18,610 nucleotides of DNA from Pseudomonadota bacterium (GCA_021823875.1 JAKAMD010000023.1:1-18610); one strand, 5' to 3'. Positions 1 to 8,067 are shown, counted from the stretch's first letter. The notes: generated from the letters alone by a model not told the origin. Numbers and translations: made by a program.

Positions 1-343
1 TCATGTTGGAGTCGATGTGGATGAAGTCGAACTGCGGCGAGCGCGACAACGCTTCGGCCATGGCGCGTTGCGGCGCATCGAAGATCGAGATGTCCTGGAT
101 GCCGCCGATGCCGATCCCCGTCGCCTTGGTGAATTCGGCGATCACCGGCTGCATCGGCACGAAATAAGGCGACCAGATCATGCCGTTGACCTTGGCGGCG
201 CCCACCTTCTTGGCCGCCGCGATCGTCTGCTCCTCCATGGTGGCGCCGAACGCGAACGGCGTGGTGCCGGGCACGAAGTTGGCCACAGTCAATCCGAGCC
301 CGCCTTCCATGAACGTTCGTCGCGAAATGCTAAACTTGGTCAT
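1..343 (-). CDS. ABC-type extracellular solute-binding protein, N-terminal part (runs off the window)
   Basis: The minus strand codes for 114 residues from the ATG at 343 down to the window edge, so the C-terminal part is missing. A strong Shine-Dalgarno (GGGAGGA) lies a few bases upstream. The N-terminus carries a twin-arginine motif (SRRTFM, residues 7-12) followed by a weakly hydrophobic stretch to about residue 34, typical of a Tat-exported periplasmic protein. The mature part (for example VIAEFTKATGI, residues 67-77) resembles the start of family 1 extracellular solute-binding proteins, where the phrase 'F.k.tGi' is common. This would be the binding component of an ABC importer whose other genes lie outside the window. 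The exact ligand cannot be told. It is transcribed divergently from the 966-6500 operon. Family assignment is an inference from the visible third of the protein. Confidence 0.72.
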   Translation of the reverse strand, partial: MTKFSISRRTFMEGGLGLTVANFVPGTTPFAFGATMEEQTIAAAKKVGAAKVNGMIWSPYFVPMQPVIAEFTKATGIGIGGIQDISIFDAPQRAMAEALSRSPQFDFIHIDSNM

Positions 344-396
344 TGCGTCCTCCCTCAGCGGCCTTGCTGGCCTTATTCAAGCGTGCGCGTGCTACG

Positions 397-429
397 AAAA
401 ACGGCCCGACGTCTGTGACGCGGGCCGTT
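397..429 (-). terminator. Terminator-like hairpin in the leader of the solute-binding gene
   Basis: Bases 400-408 (AACGGCCCG) pair perfectly with 421-429 (CGGGCCGTT). After one bulged A, 410-413 pair with 417-420 around a three-base loop. Read on the minus strand the stem is followed directly by a short T run (complement of 397-401), the shape of an intrinsic terminator. It ends about 54 bases upstream of the start codon at 343, so it would sit in the 5' leader and could act as an attenuator. No minus-strand gene lies upstream for it to terminate. The T run is short. Confidence 0.5.
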
Positions 430-726
430 CTCTGGCTTGGTGATGATTGCAGAAGGTGGCAAAATCCGCCCCTGGCCGTTTGCGCTGCAACGCAGACAAC
501 GGCTCCTTACAGCGTCGTGCGAGAGAGGCGTATCGCAAAGGCCCTCCCGAAGCTCGGCCGGCGTTCACGCACATTGATCGCAGAGCGATCGCGTGACACC
601 ACGTGCCAAGCAAAATTTAGCGTTTACGTCCCTAGGCATCCGCGCTTTTCTTGATCGCGGCTATTGAGATCATATGAGGAAGATTTTTGAGCCGCAACAA
701 CGATTTCATTACAAATCGGCGCGGCC

Positions 727-765
727 AAATTGGTTCAAAAAATTGGTTCAGCAAATTGGTTCAGC
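727..765. repeat. Three tandem 13-bp repeats (core AAATTGGTTCA)
   Basis: The 11-base word AAATTGGTTCA occurs exactly at 727-737, 740-750 and 753-763, giving a strict 13-bp period with two-base spacers AA, GC and GC. It lies about 200 bp upstream of the first hydrolase start, in the divergent intergenic region. It could be a set of protein-binding sites or a simple tandem duplication. Confidence 0.85.
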
Positions 766-965
766 GACAACGCGCACGTCCGTGGCGCTTCAACGCGCCG
801 CTACAACGCGAGCGAGTTATTGCTTGCGCGAAAATATTTCATGGAACGAAACTAGCGCCCCCGCACCACGAACCCGTATTGCGCGATTTCAGATCGCGGG
901 CCTAGACTGATTGCAAAAGCGCGCAACAGAACGCGGCGACATCAGCGAGGAAAGGCGCCAGGGCC

Positions 966-2735
966 ATGCTTGATAAGCCGACCACGGACGTTCGCGAACG
1001 CACCGAAACCCGCGATGGCATGACCATCGATTGGGACGTGCCGATCACCATGGACGACGGCTTGGTGCTGCGTGCCGATGTATTCCGGCCAATCAAGCCA
1101 GGCCGCTATCCGGTCATTCTATCCTGCGGGCCTTACGGTAAATGGCTCGCGTTCCAGGAGGGCTATCCCACCGCCTGGGACATCATGGTGCGCGAGCATC
1201 CCGACGTCGCCGCCGGCTCGAGCAACCAGTATCAGGCCTGGGAAGTGGTCGATCCGGAGAAGTGGGTGCCGGACGGTTATGTCTGCGTGCGCGTCGATTC
1301 ACGCGGCGCCGGCCGCTCGCCCGGCTTCATTGATCACTTTTCACCGCGTGAGACCAAGGACATTTACGACTGCATCGAATGGGCGGCGCGGCAGCCGTGG
1401 TCGAACGGCAAGATCGGCATGAATGGCATTTCCTATTACGCTATCAATCAATGGCAGGTTGCCGCGTTGCAGCCGCCGCACCTGTCCGCCATCTGCGTGT
1501 GGGAGGGCGCCGGCGACTGGTATCGCGACAAAAATCATCACGGCGGCATTCTGTGTACCTTCCAGGCCAACTGGTCCGACATGCAGATCAAAACCGTGCA
1601 GCACGGCCTCGGCACGCGCGGCAAGCGCAGCCGAATCCACGGCGGGCTGGTTTCCGGGCCGGTAGAGTTGAGCGACGCGGAGATGGACAGGAACCGCGGC
1701 AGTCTCGGCGGCGAGATCGCCGCCAACCCGCTCGACAATCAATATCACCGCGACCATTCCGTCGACTGGAGCAAGGTCAAGGTCCCGCTGTTGTCATGCG
1801 GCAATTGGGGCGGCACCGGTCTGCATCTGCGCGGCAATGTCGAAGGTTTTATGCGTGCGGCGTCCGAGCAGAAATGGCTCGAAATGCACGGCGACCGGCA
1901 CTGGACGCTGTTCTACACCGACTACGGCATCGCGTTGCAGAAGAAGTTCTTCGGGCATTTCCTCAAAGGCGAGAACACCGGGTGGAACAAGCAGCCGCGG
2001 CTGCAGCTCAACATCCGTCACCCGGGCGAGAAGTTCGTGGTGCGTGACGAGAACGAATGGCCGCTCGCGCGCACGCAATGGACCAAGCTCTATCTGGCGC
2101 CGCCGTCGCTGACGCTCGCCAACCAGCCGCCCGTGCAAGGCGCGCAAGCGAACTTTGACGCGCTCGGCGACGGCCTGCAATTTGCGACCGCGCCGCTGCC
2201 GCAAGAGACCGAGATCACCGGGCCGGTGGCGGCCAAGCTGTTCGTCTCCTCGTCCACGGCCGACGCCGATTTGTTCCTGGTGCTGCAGGTCTACGACCCC
2301 GACGGCAAGGAAATCGTGTTCCATGGCGCGCTCGATCCGCATACGCCGATCGGCCAGGGCTGGCTGCGTGCCTCGCACCGCAAGCTCGATCAGAAACTCA
2401 GCCTGCCCTACCGGCCCTATCACACCCACGATGAAATTCAGCCGCTGACGCCCGGCGCGGTTTACGAACTCGACATCGAGATTTGGCCTACCTGCCTGGT
2501 CATTCCGGCGGGCTCGCGCATCGTGCTGGCCGTGCGCGGCAAGGACTATGTCTATAAAGGCGCCAGCGGCGGCCGGCTCTCCAACATGAAGAACGAGTTC
2601 ACCGGCTGCGGGCCCTTCCTGCACGACGATCCCACCGACCGGCCACCCGATATTTTCGGCGGCAAGACAACGGTGCACGCCGGGCCCGGACAAGAGAGCT
2701 ATCTGCTGCTGCCGGTGATTCCCTCCAAGGCGTGA
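966..2735 (+). CDS. CocE/NonD family hydrolase (S15 alpha/beta hydrolase), copy 1
   Basis: A 589-residue cytoplasmic hydrolase with no signal peptide. It has the CocE / X-Pro dipeptidyl-peptidase layout. The N-terminal alpha/beta-hydrolase domain includes DGYVCVRVDSRGAGRSPG (103-120) and the nucleophile elbow NGISYYA with Ser156. The C-terminal jelly-roll (PepX_C) runs from about residue 410, starting near ITGPVAAKLFVSS. Family members cleave esters or amides. The segment that normally carries the catalytic Asp (GWYDG in cocaine esterase) reads GNWGGTG here, so that acid is missing; a conserved HGDRHW follows and may supply His. The gene starts the four-gene operon. Its stop overlaps the next start (GTGA). 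The start matches the paralogue at 3737, which begins just before the same ETRDGM segment, and a GAGGAAAG lies about 12 bases upstream. Substrate unknown. Confidence 0.88.
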   Translation: MLDKPTTDVRERTETRDGMTIDWDVPITMDDGLVLRADVFRPIKPGRYPVILSCGPYGKWLAFQEGYPTAWDIMVREHPDVAAGSSNQYQAWEVVDPEKWVPDGYVCVRVDSRGAGRSPGFIDHFSPRETKDIYDCIEWAARQPWSNGKIGMNGISYYAINQWQVAALQPPHLSAICVWEGAGDWYRDKNHHGGILCTFQANWSDMQIKTVQHGLGTRGKRSRIHGGLVSGPVELSDAEMDRNRGSLGGEIAANPLDNQYHRDHSVDWSKVKVPLLSCGNWGGTGLHLRGNVEGFMRAASEQKWLEMHGDRHWTLFYTDYGIALQKKFFGHFLKGENTGWNKQPRLQLNIRHPGEKFVVRDENEWPLARTQWTKLYLAPPSLTLANQPPVQGAQANFDALGDGLQFATAPLPQETEITGPVAAKLFVSSSTADADLFLVLQVYDPDGKEIVFHGALDPHTPIGQGWLRASHRKLDQKLSLPYRPYHTHDEIQPLTPGAVYELDIEIWPTCLVIPAGSRIVLAVRGKDYVYKGASGGRLSNMKNEFTGCGPFLHDDPTDRPPDIFGGKTTVHAGPGQESYLLLPVIPSKA

Positions 2736-3712
2736 GTGATCGAGCCAAGACCGTGAAGCTCGTTTTGTTCAAGACAACCGCGGGCGAAGACCTGCGGCCC
2801 GGCCTGCTGACGCAACGTGGCGTGGTCGATATTTCTGCCGCCGTGCCGAAGAGTTACACCCCGCAACTGACGATGCAGGGCATCATCGACGGCTTCGAAC
2901 GTCTGCGCCCAGCGCTCGACAAGCTTGCCCGTGAGGCGAACGCGCTGCCGCTCGACCAGGTCCGTCTTGGACCGCCGTTGCCTCGGCCGGGCAAGATCCT
3001 CGCCTGCATCGCCAACTACTGGGAACACGCCCAGCGCGAGGCGCGCCCGCTCAACATGTTTATGAAGAACCCCGATGCGGTGATCGGGCCGGGCGATACC
3101 ATCGTGCTGCCGGAATTCACGGTGCCGTGGATATTCATGCACGAGGCCGAGCTGGCAATCGTGATCAAAGGTCCGGCCAAGAGCGTCAAGGCCCAAGACT
3201 GGAAAAGCGCGGTCTTCGGCTACACCGCCATGATCGACGTGTCGGCGCGCGAACAGGGCCGCCGCACCTGGCCGGCAACGCCCTATACCAGCTGGCTCGG
3301 CAAATCCTTCGACACTTTCGCGCCGATCGGCCCCTGCATCACGACCGCCGACGAAATTGCCGATCCGAATGATCTTATCGTGCGTTTCTGGAACGACGGC
3401 CAACTCCGCCACAACTACAACACCGATGACATGGAACACCGGGTGCCCGAGCTGATCGAATTCGCCACCACGGTGATGACCATGAATTCCGGCGATCTGA
3501 TCGCCTGCGGCACCAATCACGAGGGTCTCGGCGCGCTGCAGGATGGTGAGACCGTCGACATTGAAATCCAGAACATCGGCAAGATGACGCTCAAGGTGTC
3601 CGACCCGCTCAAACGAACGTGGGAACGCGGCATCTATATGGGCGTCGATTCCACCAATCCCGATGCCATCAAGCGGCATCGCCCGCAAGGCAACGCGCCG
3701 CCGGCAAATTGA
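2732..3712 (+). CDS. Fumarylacetoacetate hydrolase (FAH) family protein
   Basis: A 326-residue protein of the FAH superfamily, metal-dependent enzymes that hydrolyse C-C bonds in beta-diketones, decarboxylate or hydrate keto acids. The core is easy to see: HEAELAIVIKG (137-147) with metal ligands Glu138 and Glu140, VFGYTAMIDVSARE (161-174) with Asp169, then FAPIGP, and a C-terminal GDLIACGTNHEGLG loop equivalent to the usual G-x-G-T-P-x-G. It starts with GTG at 2732, overlapping the hydrolase stop TGA at 2733-2735, so translation is probably coupled. It sits between two paralogous hydrolases, suggesting that it acts on their product or on an open-chain dicarbonyl. The usual 'GTPxGvG' is changed to GTNHEGLG. 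The actual reaction (hydrolase, decarboxylase or hydratase) cannot be decided from sequence. Confidence 0.9.
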   Translation: MSDRAKTVKLVLFKTTAGEDLRPGLLTQRGVVDISAAVPKSYTPQLTMQGIIDGFERLRPALDKLAREANALPLDQVRLGPPLPRPGKILACIANYWEHAQREARPLNMFMKNPDAVIGPGDTIVLPEFTVPWIFMHEAELAIVIKGPAKSVKAQDWKSAVFGYTAMIDVSAREQGRRTWPATPYTSWLGKSFDTFAPIGPCITTADEIADPNDLIVRFWNDGQLRHNYNTDDMEHRVPELIEFATTVMTMNSGDLIACGTNHEGLGALQDGETVDIEIQNIGKMTLKVSDPLKRTWERGIYMGVDSTNPDAIKRHRPQGNAPPAN

Positions 3713-3736
3713 AAATCACCAAAGGCAATACGGACC

Positions 3737-5479
3737 ATGGATACAGCAAAAAGCGAAACGCGCGACGGCATGCAGATCGACTGGGACGCGCCGATCCCGA
3801 TGAACGACGGGGTCGTGCTGCGGGCCGATGTATTCCGCCCGCTCGCGCCCGGCCAACATCCGGTCATCCTCAGCTACGGCCCCTATGCCAAGGGGCTCGC
3901 CTTCCAGGAGGCCTACAAGGGCAATTGGGCGCGCCTGACCAAGGCCGCGCCGAATGTGCTGCAAGGCTCCAGCAACAAGTACCAGAACTGGGAGCTGATC
4001 GATCCGGAGAAGTGGGTGCCGGACGGTTATGTCTGCCTGCGCGTCGATTCGCGCGGCGCCGGACGGTCGCCTGGTTACATGGACGTCTGGTCGCCGCGCG
4101 AGTCGCGCGACATCTACGAATGCATCGAATGGGCCGCCGCTCAGCCCTGGTCGAACGGCAAGGTCGGCATCAACGGCATTTCCTATTACGCCATGAACCA
4201 ATGGACGACCGGCGCGTTGAAGCCGCCGCATCTCGCGGCGCTGTGCATCTGGGAAGGCTCCTCGGACTATTACCGCGAGCTCTGCCGCCATGGCGGCATC
4301 CTGAGCGACTTCTACGGCAGCTGGTGGCCGCGCCAGGTGGTGCGGGTGCAGCACGGCCAGGGCGAGCGCGGCTTCAAGAGCCAAGTGACCGGCGAACCGG
4401 TGGCCGGACCGGAGACGCTGCCGGAAGCGGAACTCGCCCAGAACCGCGCCGATTCAGCGGGCGAAGCCAAGCGGCGCCGGCTGTGCGACGATTATCATGC
4501 TGCGCGCACCGCCCAGTTCGAGGACATCGAGGCGCCCCTGTTGTCCGCCGGCAATTGGGGCGGCATGGGCCTGCACTCGCGCGGCAATTTCGAGGGCTTC
4601 CTGCGCGCGGGCTCCAAGCAGAAATGGCTCGAGGTGCACGGCGACACCCACTTCACGCATTTCTACAGCGAATACGGCGAAGCGCTGCAGAAGCGCTTCT
4701 TCGGCCATTTCCTCAAAGGCGAGGATACCGGCTGGGCCAAGCAGCCGCGTGTCGCGCTCAACGTCCGCCATCCGGACGAGAAGTTCGTGGCTCGCGCGGA
4801 AAATGAATGGCCGCTCGCGCGCACGCGCTGGACCAAATATTACCTGGCGCCGCAGGCGTTCGGCCTCAGCCCCAACCTGCCCGCCGGGCAAACGACGCTC
4901 AGTTATGAGACGACCGGCGACGGTCTCACCTTCAGTACGCCGCCCATGAGTAAGGCGCTCGAAATCACCGGACCGGTCGCCGCCAAGCTGTGGGTTTCGT
5001 CGGAAACCAGCGACGCCGATTTGTTCCTGGCGCTGCGCGTGTACGATCCGGGCGGCAAGGAAGTCACTTTCATTGGTTCCAACGATCCGCGCACGCCGGT
5101 GGGCCTGGGCTGGCTGCGCGCCTCGCAACGCAAGCTCGATCCGGCGCGAACGCTGCCCTACCGGCCGTGGCACAGCCATGACGAGGAATGGCCGCTCACG
5201 CCCGGCGAGCCGGTGGAACTCGACATCGAAATCTGGCCGACCTCGATCGTGGTGCCGCCCGGCTACCGGCTTGCGCTGACGGTGCGCGGCAAGGACTACG
5301 AAGTCGATGGAACCGATGCCGCATTGCCGAACGCCGCCTATCCGATGAAGGGCGTCGGCCCGTTCCTGCATGTCGATCCCGATGATCGGCCGTCCGCGAT
5401 TTTCACCTGCCGCAACACGCTGCATTTTTCGTCCGGCAAGGAGCCTTACCTCTTGTTGCCGATCATCCCCGAGGCGTAG
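3737..5479 (+). CDS. CocE/NonD family hydrolase (S15 alpha/beta hydrolase), copy 2
   Basis: A 580-residue paralogue of the protein at 966-2735, about 60% identical by eye and alignable throughout. The nucleophile elbow NGISYYA holds Ser149. The C-terminal PepX_C jelly-roll begins near ITGPVAAKLWVSS. As in copy 1, the canonical Asp position reads GNWGGMG, followed by HGDTHF. The start at 3737 lies 24 bases after the FAH gene; the ribosome site is weak (AAAGGC). Parts of the two genes are identical at DNA level, including synonymous positions (3999-4036 versus 1249-1286), pointing to duplication or gene conversion. The region between the elbow and the lid (about residues 170-250) differs most, so the two may accept different substrates or form a hetero-oligomer. 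It is followed after 37 bases by the Bug gene. Confidence 0.87.
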   Translation: MDTAKSETRDGMQIDWDAPIPMNDGVVLRADVFRPLAPGQHPVILSYGPYAKGLAFQEAYKGNWARLTKAAPNVLQGSSNKYQNWELIDPEKWVPDGYVCLRVDSRGAGRSPGYMDVWSPRESRDIYECIEWAAAQPWSNGKVGINGISYYAMNQWTTGALKPPHLAALCIWEGSSDYYRELCRHGGILSDFYGSWWPRQVVRVQHGQGERGFKSQVTGEPVAGPETLPEAELAQNRADSAGEAKRRRLCDDYHAARTAQFEDIEAPLLSAGNWGGMGLHSRGNFEGFLRAGSKQKWLEVHGDTHFTHFYSEYGEALQKRFFGHFLKGEDTGWAKQPRVALNVRHPDEKFVARAENEWPLARTRWTKYYLAPQAFGLSPNLPAGQTTLSYETTGDGLTFSTPPMSKALEITGPVAAKLWVSSETSDADLFLALRVYDPGGKEVTFIGSNDPRTPVGLGWLRASQRKLDPARTLPYRPWHSHDEEWPLTPGEPVELDIEIWPTSIVVPPGYRLALTVRGKDYEVDGTDAALPNAAYPMKGVGPFLHVDPDDRPSAIFTCRNTLHFSSGKEPYLLLPIIPEA

Positions 5480-5516
5480 GCTTTAGCCGCAAAAAAACAT
5501 ACTTGGGGGAAGCGCA

Positions 5517-6500
5517 ATGAAGCCGATGCTGACCGCGGCGCTCGCCGTCGCGGGTGTTGTTGCCGTTTTTGCCGGCGTGATGCCGGCCAAGGCGGACACC
5601 TATCCGAGCCGCACCGTCACCATCATCGTGCCCTATCCGGCCGGCGGACCGACCGACCAGACGGCCCGCGAAATCGCCAACTTTCTTTCCAAGAAGCTCG
5701 GGCAGAGTTTCATTGTCGAGAATGTCACCGGCGGCAGCACCATCGTCGCCACCAACCGTCTCGCCAAGGCGACGCCGGACGGTTACACGCTGATGCTGCA
5801 TAATTTGCAGATCACGGCAAACGTCACGCTATTCAGCGACCTGCCCTTCAACACCACGAAGGACATCGTCCCGATCATGCTCGTCAACAGGAACCCGCTG
5901 ATCCTGGTAGGCCGCCCGGGTCTTGCGCCGAATAATCTGAAGGATCTGATTGCTTTGATGAAGAAACAGCGTTTGCGCGAGGCGCTGCCCGGATTCGGCA
6001 CCACCGGCCACCTCACTTCGGCGCTATTCGCGCAGGAAGCCAAGGTGAAGATCGATTTCATCCCCTATCGCGGCGCGGCCCCTGCGATGAACGATCTATT
6101 GGGTGACCATGTCGACCTGTTTGTCGGCACGCCGACGTCGATCGTGTCATTTGTCAAGACCGGCAAGCTGAAAGCTTACGGCGTCACCGCAAAGCATGGC
6201 ACGCCCTTGCTGCCGAAAGTCCCAAGCATGGTGGATGTGCTGGGACCCAAATTCGAAATTTCTTACTGGCAAGCCATGTTCGCGCCGGCCGGAACGCCGG
6301 CCCCGGTGATGAAAAAGCTTAACGCCGCGCTGCAACAAGCAGTGACTGATCCGGACGTCGTCAAGCACTGGGCCGTCCAAGGCTTCACGGCATTTCCGAA
6401 GAGTCAGCGCACACAAGCGGCGGCCGAGGCGTTCATGAAGAGCGAGATCGCACGCTGGGGCAAGGTCATCCGCGACAACAATATCCACGTCAACCAGTGA
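5517..6500 (+). CDS. Bug/TctC family periplasmic solute-binding protein, copy 1
   Basis: A 327-residue protein with a Sec signal peptide (hydrophobic 5-22, likely cleavage after PAKA, residue 26). The mature part begins DTYPSRTVTIIVPYPAGG, the hallmark of Bug proteins, which bind small carboxylates, amides or related metabolites in the periplasm. Further family marks are ATPDGYTL, the loop FIPYRGAAPAMNDLLGDHVD, and the C-terminal APAGTPAPVMKKLN. A Shine-Dalgarno TTGGGGGAAG lies just upstream of the ATG. It is the last gene of the operon begun at 966, so its ligand is probably the compound, or a close relative, processed by the two CocE-like hydrolases and the FAH-family enzyme. No TctA/TctB membrane genes lie nearby; many Bug proteins are such orphans. 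Confidence 0.93.
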   Translation: MKPMLTAALAVAGVVAVFAGVMPAKADTYPSRTVTIIVPYPAGGPTDQTAREIANFLSKKLGQSFIVENVTGGSTIVATNRLAKATPDGYTLMLHNLQITANVTLFSDLPFNTTKDIVPIMLVNRNPLILVGRPGLAPNNLKDLIALMKKQRLREALPGFGTTGHLTSALFAQEAKVKIDFIPYRGAAPAMNDLLGDHVDLFVGTPTSIVSFVKTGKLKAYGVTAKHGTPLLPKVPSMVDVLGPKFEISYWQAMFAPAGTPAPVMKKLNAALQQAVTDPDVVKHWAVQGFTAFPKSQRTQAAAEAFMKSEIARWGKVIRDNNIHVNQ

Positions 6501-6560
6501 GGACGTGAGCTGCCCGATCGAACGCGATACGTCATTGCGGGCGCGGCCGCCAGGCCGCGA

Positions 6561-6605
6561 ACCCGGAATCCATAATCCCGATGCTCCGGCGTATGGATTC
6601 CGGGT
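6561..6605. repeat. Palindromic repeat / hairpin between convergent genes
   Basis: Bases 6561-6574 (ACCCGGAATCCATA) are perfectly complementary to 6592-6605, with a 17-base loop. The word CGGAATCCAT with its inverted partner resembles dispersed palindromes common between genes in Bradyrhizobium-type genomes. A related CCCGGAATCACG follows on the right. It lies between the ends of the plus-strand Bug gene (6500) and the minus-strand hydrolase (6651), where it could end transcription from both sides, although it lacks a clear T run. Confidence 0.75.
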
Positions 6606-6650
6606 GCACGCACTGCGCGCGTGTCCCGGAATCACGCTCCGGATCGGCGC

Positions 6651-7832
6651 CTAGCGCGCCGGCTGCAACACGCCCTCCAGCCAGTCCCACATATAGGCCG
6701 AGCAGATGCTCTGGTTGTCGATCTGGCAGTGGTGATAGCCGCCTTCTTCGCGCGTGAAGATCTTGAAGGTCTTCTGCTTGGCGCCCACCGCGTCGAAGCA
6801 TTTCTGCGCTTCCGCCATGGGGATTTGCTCGTCGCCCTCGCCGTGCAGCAGCAGGAACGGGCAGGTGATTTTTTGCACCGCGCCGTCGAGGTTGAACGGT
6901 TTGAGTGCCTTGAGCACTTCGTCCTGTGTGTTCACGTTGAGCACCCAGGCGATGTGCTGATGCGCGACCGACAATGACGGCGTATCGGCGCGCGCCAGGC
7001 GCTCGAAACGGTCGCGCCAGATCTTCTGGTAGTCCCACTGGGCGCCCCAGGCGATGCAGCAGGCGAACCGCCGCTCGTAGGCGGCCGCGCGCGGGGCATA
7101 ATAGCCGCCCAGGCTGATCGCCATCACACCGATGCGCTGGGGATCGATCTCTGGCCGCGCCGCCAGCCAGTCGAACACCGGGGTGGCGTAGTGCTCGGTG
7201 TCATGGCGCAGATAGAGCCTGCGGAAGCGGATGCTCTCGCCATTGCCGGGGCCGTCGACGATCAGGCAGGCGATGCCGCGTTCGACCAGATCTTTGACGC
7301 CTTTGAAGTATTGTATCTCCTTGGTGACGTCGAGCCCATCAAAAAACACCACGGCCGGCACCTTGCCGTTCTTGTTGGCTGGCTCCGCATGCACCAGGAT
7401 CGCCGGCAGGCTGGTGTCGCCATAGGGGATTTCCACGTGCTCTAAGCGCGGCCGGTTGATGTATTTGGCAGCGTCGCGCAGGCAGGCGACGCCGCGCCTA
7501 TAGGCATCGTTGCCTTCCTTGCTCTTGGGCTGCAGGAAGCGCTCGCCGACATGGTAATAGGCGCTCGCCCGCTGCAGATATTGCGCGCCGCTGACGCCGT
7601 GCCCTTCGGCGATGCGGGCGCGGCCGCGGTCTTCGACCTCTCGCGCCTCGCGCGCCCATTCGCGGAACCAGGCGTCGTCGTCTCCAACTTGTTTTTTCAG
7701 CCGCAAGCCGATGCGGTTGACCTCGCCAATCTCGGCGCCGCCCCAAGGTGCCATGTTGAGGCCGATCAAGAGCCCATGCGACCAGCGATAATTGTCAGGG
7801 AAATAAACGAAGGACAGTTCTTCTTCCGGCAT
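6651..7832 (-). CDS. Alpha/beta hydrolase, FrsA / dihydroxypseudooxynicotine-hydrolase type
   Basis: A 393-residue soluble hydrolase with a helical N-terminal half (about 1-130) that probably forms a cap, then an alpha/beta-hydrolase core from about 131. The nucleophile motif MAISLGGYYAPR gives Ser240; the acid is probably Asp334 in LLLHGEGDEQIP; the His is 367 or 368 in EGGYHHCQ. VDGPGNGES (192-200) is the oxyanion-side loop. The long N-terminal helical region and the late GGYHH match the FrsA / 2,6-dihydroxypseudooxynicotine hydrolase group, which cleaves C-C or ester bonds next to a keto group. The ATG at 7832 has GGTAGGTG upstream. It is convergent with the operon to its left and 436 bp from the next gene, so it is probably a single transcript. 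Substrate unknown. Confidence 0.82.
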   Translation of the reverse strand: MPEEELSFVYFPDNYRWSHGLLIGLNMAPWGGAEIGEVNRIGLRLKKQVGDDDAWFREWAREAREVEDRGRARIAEGHGVSGAQYLQRASAYYHVGERFLQPKSKEGNDAYRRGVACLRDAAKYINRPRLEHVEIPYGDTSLPAILVHAEPANKNGKVPAVVFFDGLDVTKEIQYFKGVKDLVERGIACLIVDGPGNGESIRFRRLYLRHDTEHYATPVFDWLAARPEIDPQRIGVMAISLGGYYAPRAAAYERRFACCIAWGAQWDYQKIWRDRFERLARADTPSLSVAHQHIAWVLNVNTQDEVLKALKPFNLDGAVQKITCPFLLLHGEGDEQIPMAEAQKCFDAVGAKQKTFKIFTREEGGYHHCQIDNQSICSAYMWDWLEGVLQPAR

Positions 7833-7954
7833 CGCACCTACCCCACACTTCTCAAGCGGTGCGAGACTGCCAAAAACAAACTGCCTCGACTAGGGTGTAT
7901 CCTCAGCTATTGAAATTACTGGTGACGGACGCAGTCATCATCGAACCGTCTCTG

Positions 7955-7986
7955 CTGCGAAATTCCCTAGACAGGGAATTCCGCAG
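7955..7986. repeat. Hairpin built on ACAGGGAATT word
   Basis: CTGCG (7955-7959) and AATTCCCT (7961-7968) pair with AGGGAATT (7973-7980) and CGCAG (7982-7986), with one A/C mismatch and a four-base AGAC loop. The stem therefore has 13 pairs. The same word returns at 8068-8076 in a second hairpin, so this is probably one unit of a dispersed short repeat. Confidence 0.75.
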
Positions 7987-8067
7987 AATCCGGGCCCCGC
8001 GTCGGTTTCCGCATCCGGACCACGAAAGAATTCAGGCACTTGGGGTCAAACTCCCTAGCCAAAGGAA

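Larger units (their letters stand above)
344..965. other. Divergent intergenic region with hairpin and tandem repeat
   Basis: This 622-bp stretch separates the minus-strand solute-binding gene from the plus-strand hydrolase operon, so it should hold both promoters. I see no convincing gene: the short reading frames lack good ribosome sites and protein-like composition. It holds a long hairpin at 400-429 and a three-copy 13-bp repeat at 727-765, both listed separately. The segment from about 690 to 850 is clearly more AT-rich than its surroundings. I could not assign -35/-10 boxes with confidence. Confidence 0.6.

Noticed and set aside
392..654. Short frames on both strands in the first intergenic region
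   Set aside because: They overlap the hairpin, have no ribosome sites and resemble no protein family.
727..765. AT-rich 13-mers as a replication-origin unwinding element
   Set aside because: No DnaA boxes or origin-associated genes lie nearby, and the surroundings are catabolic genes.
727..765. Repeat as a CRISPR array
   Set aside because: Repeats are only 11 bases with two-base spacers; there are no cas genes.
1794..2693. Long 299-residue open frame on the minus strand inside the first hydrolase gene
   Set aside because: It is a shadow of the GC-rich plus-strand gene. The plus-strand product has clear family motifs and the antisense product is rich in Arg, Gly and Val without any recognised domain.
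2699..3688. 329-residue minus-strand frame opposite the FAH gene
   Set aside because: It is antisense to a gene with complete FAH motifs and shows no domain of its own.
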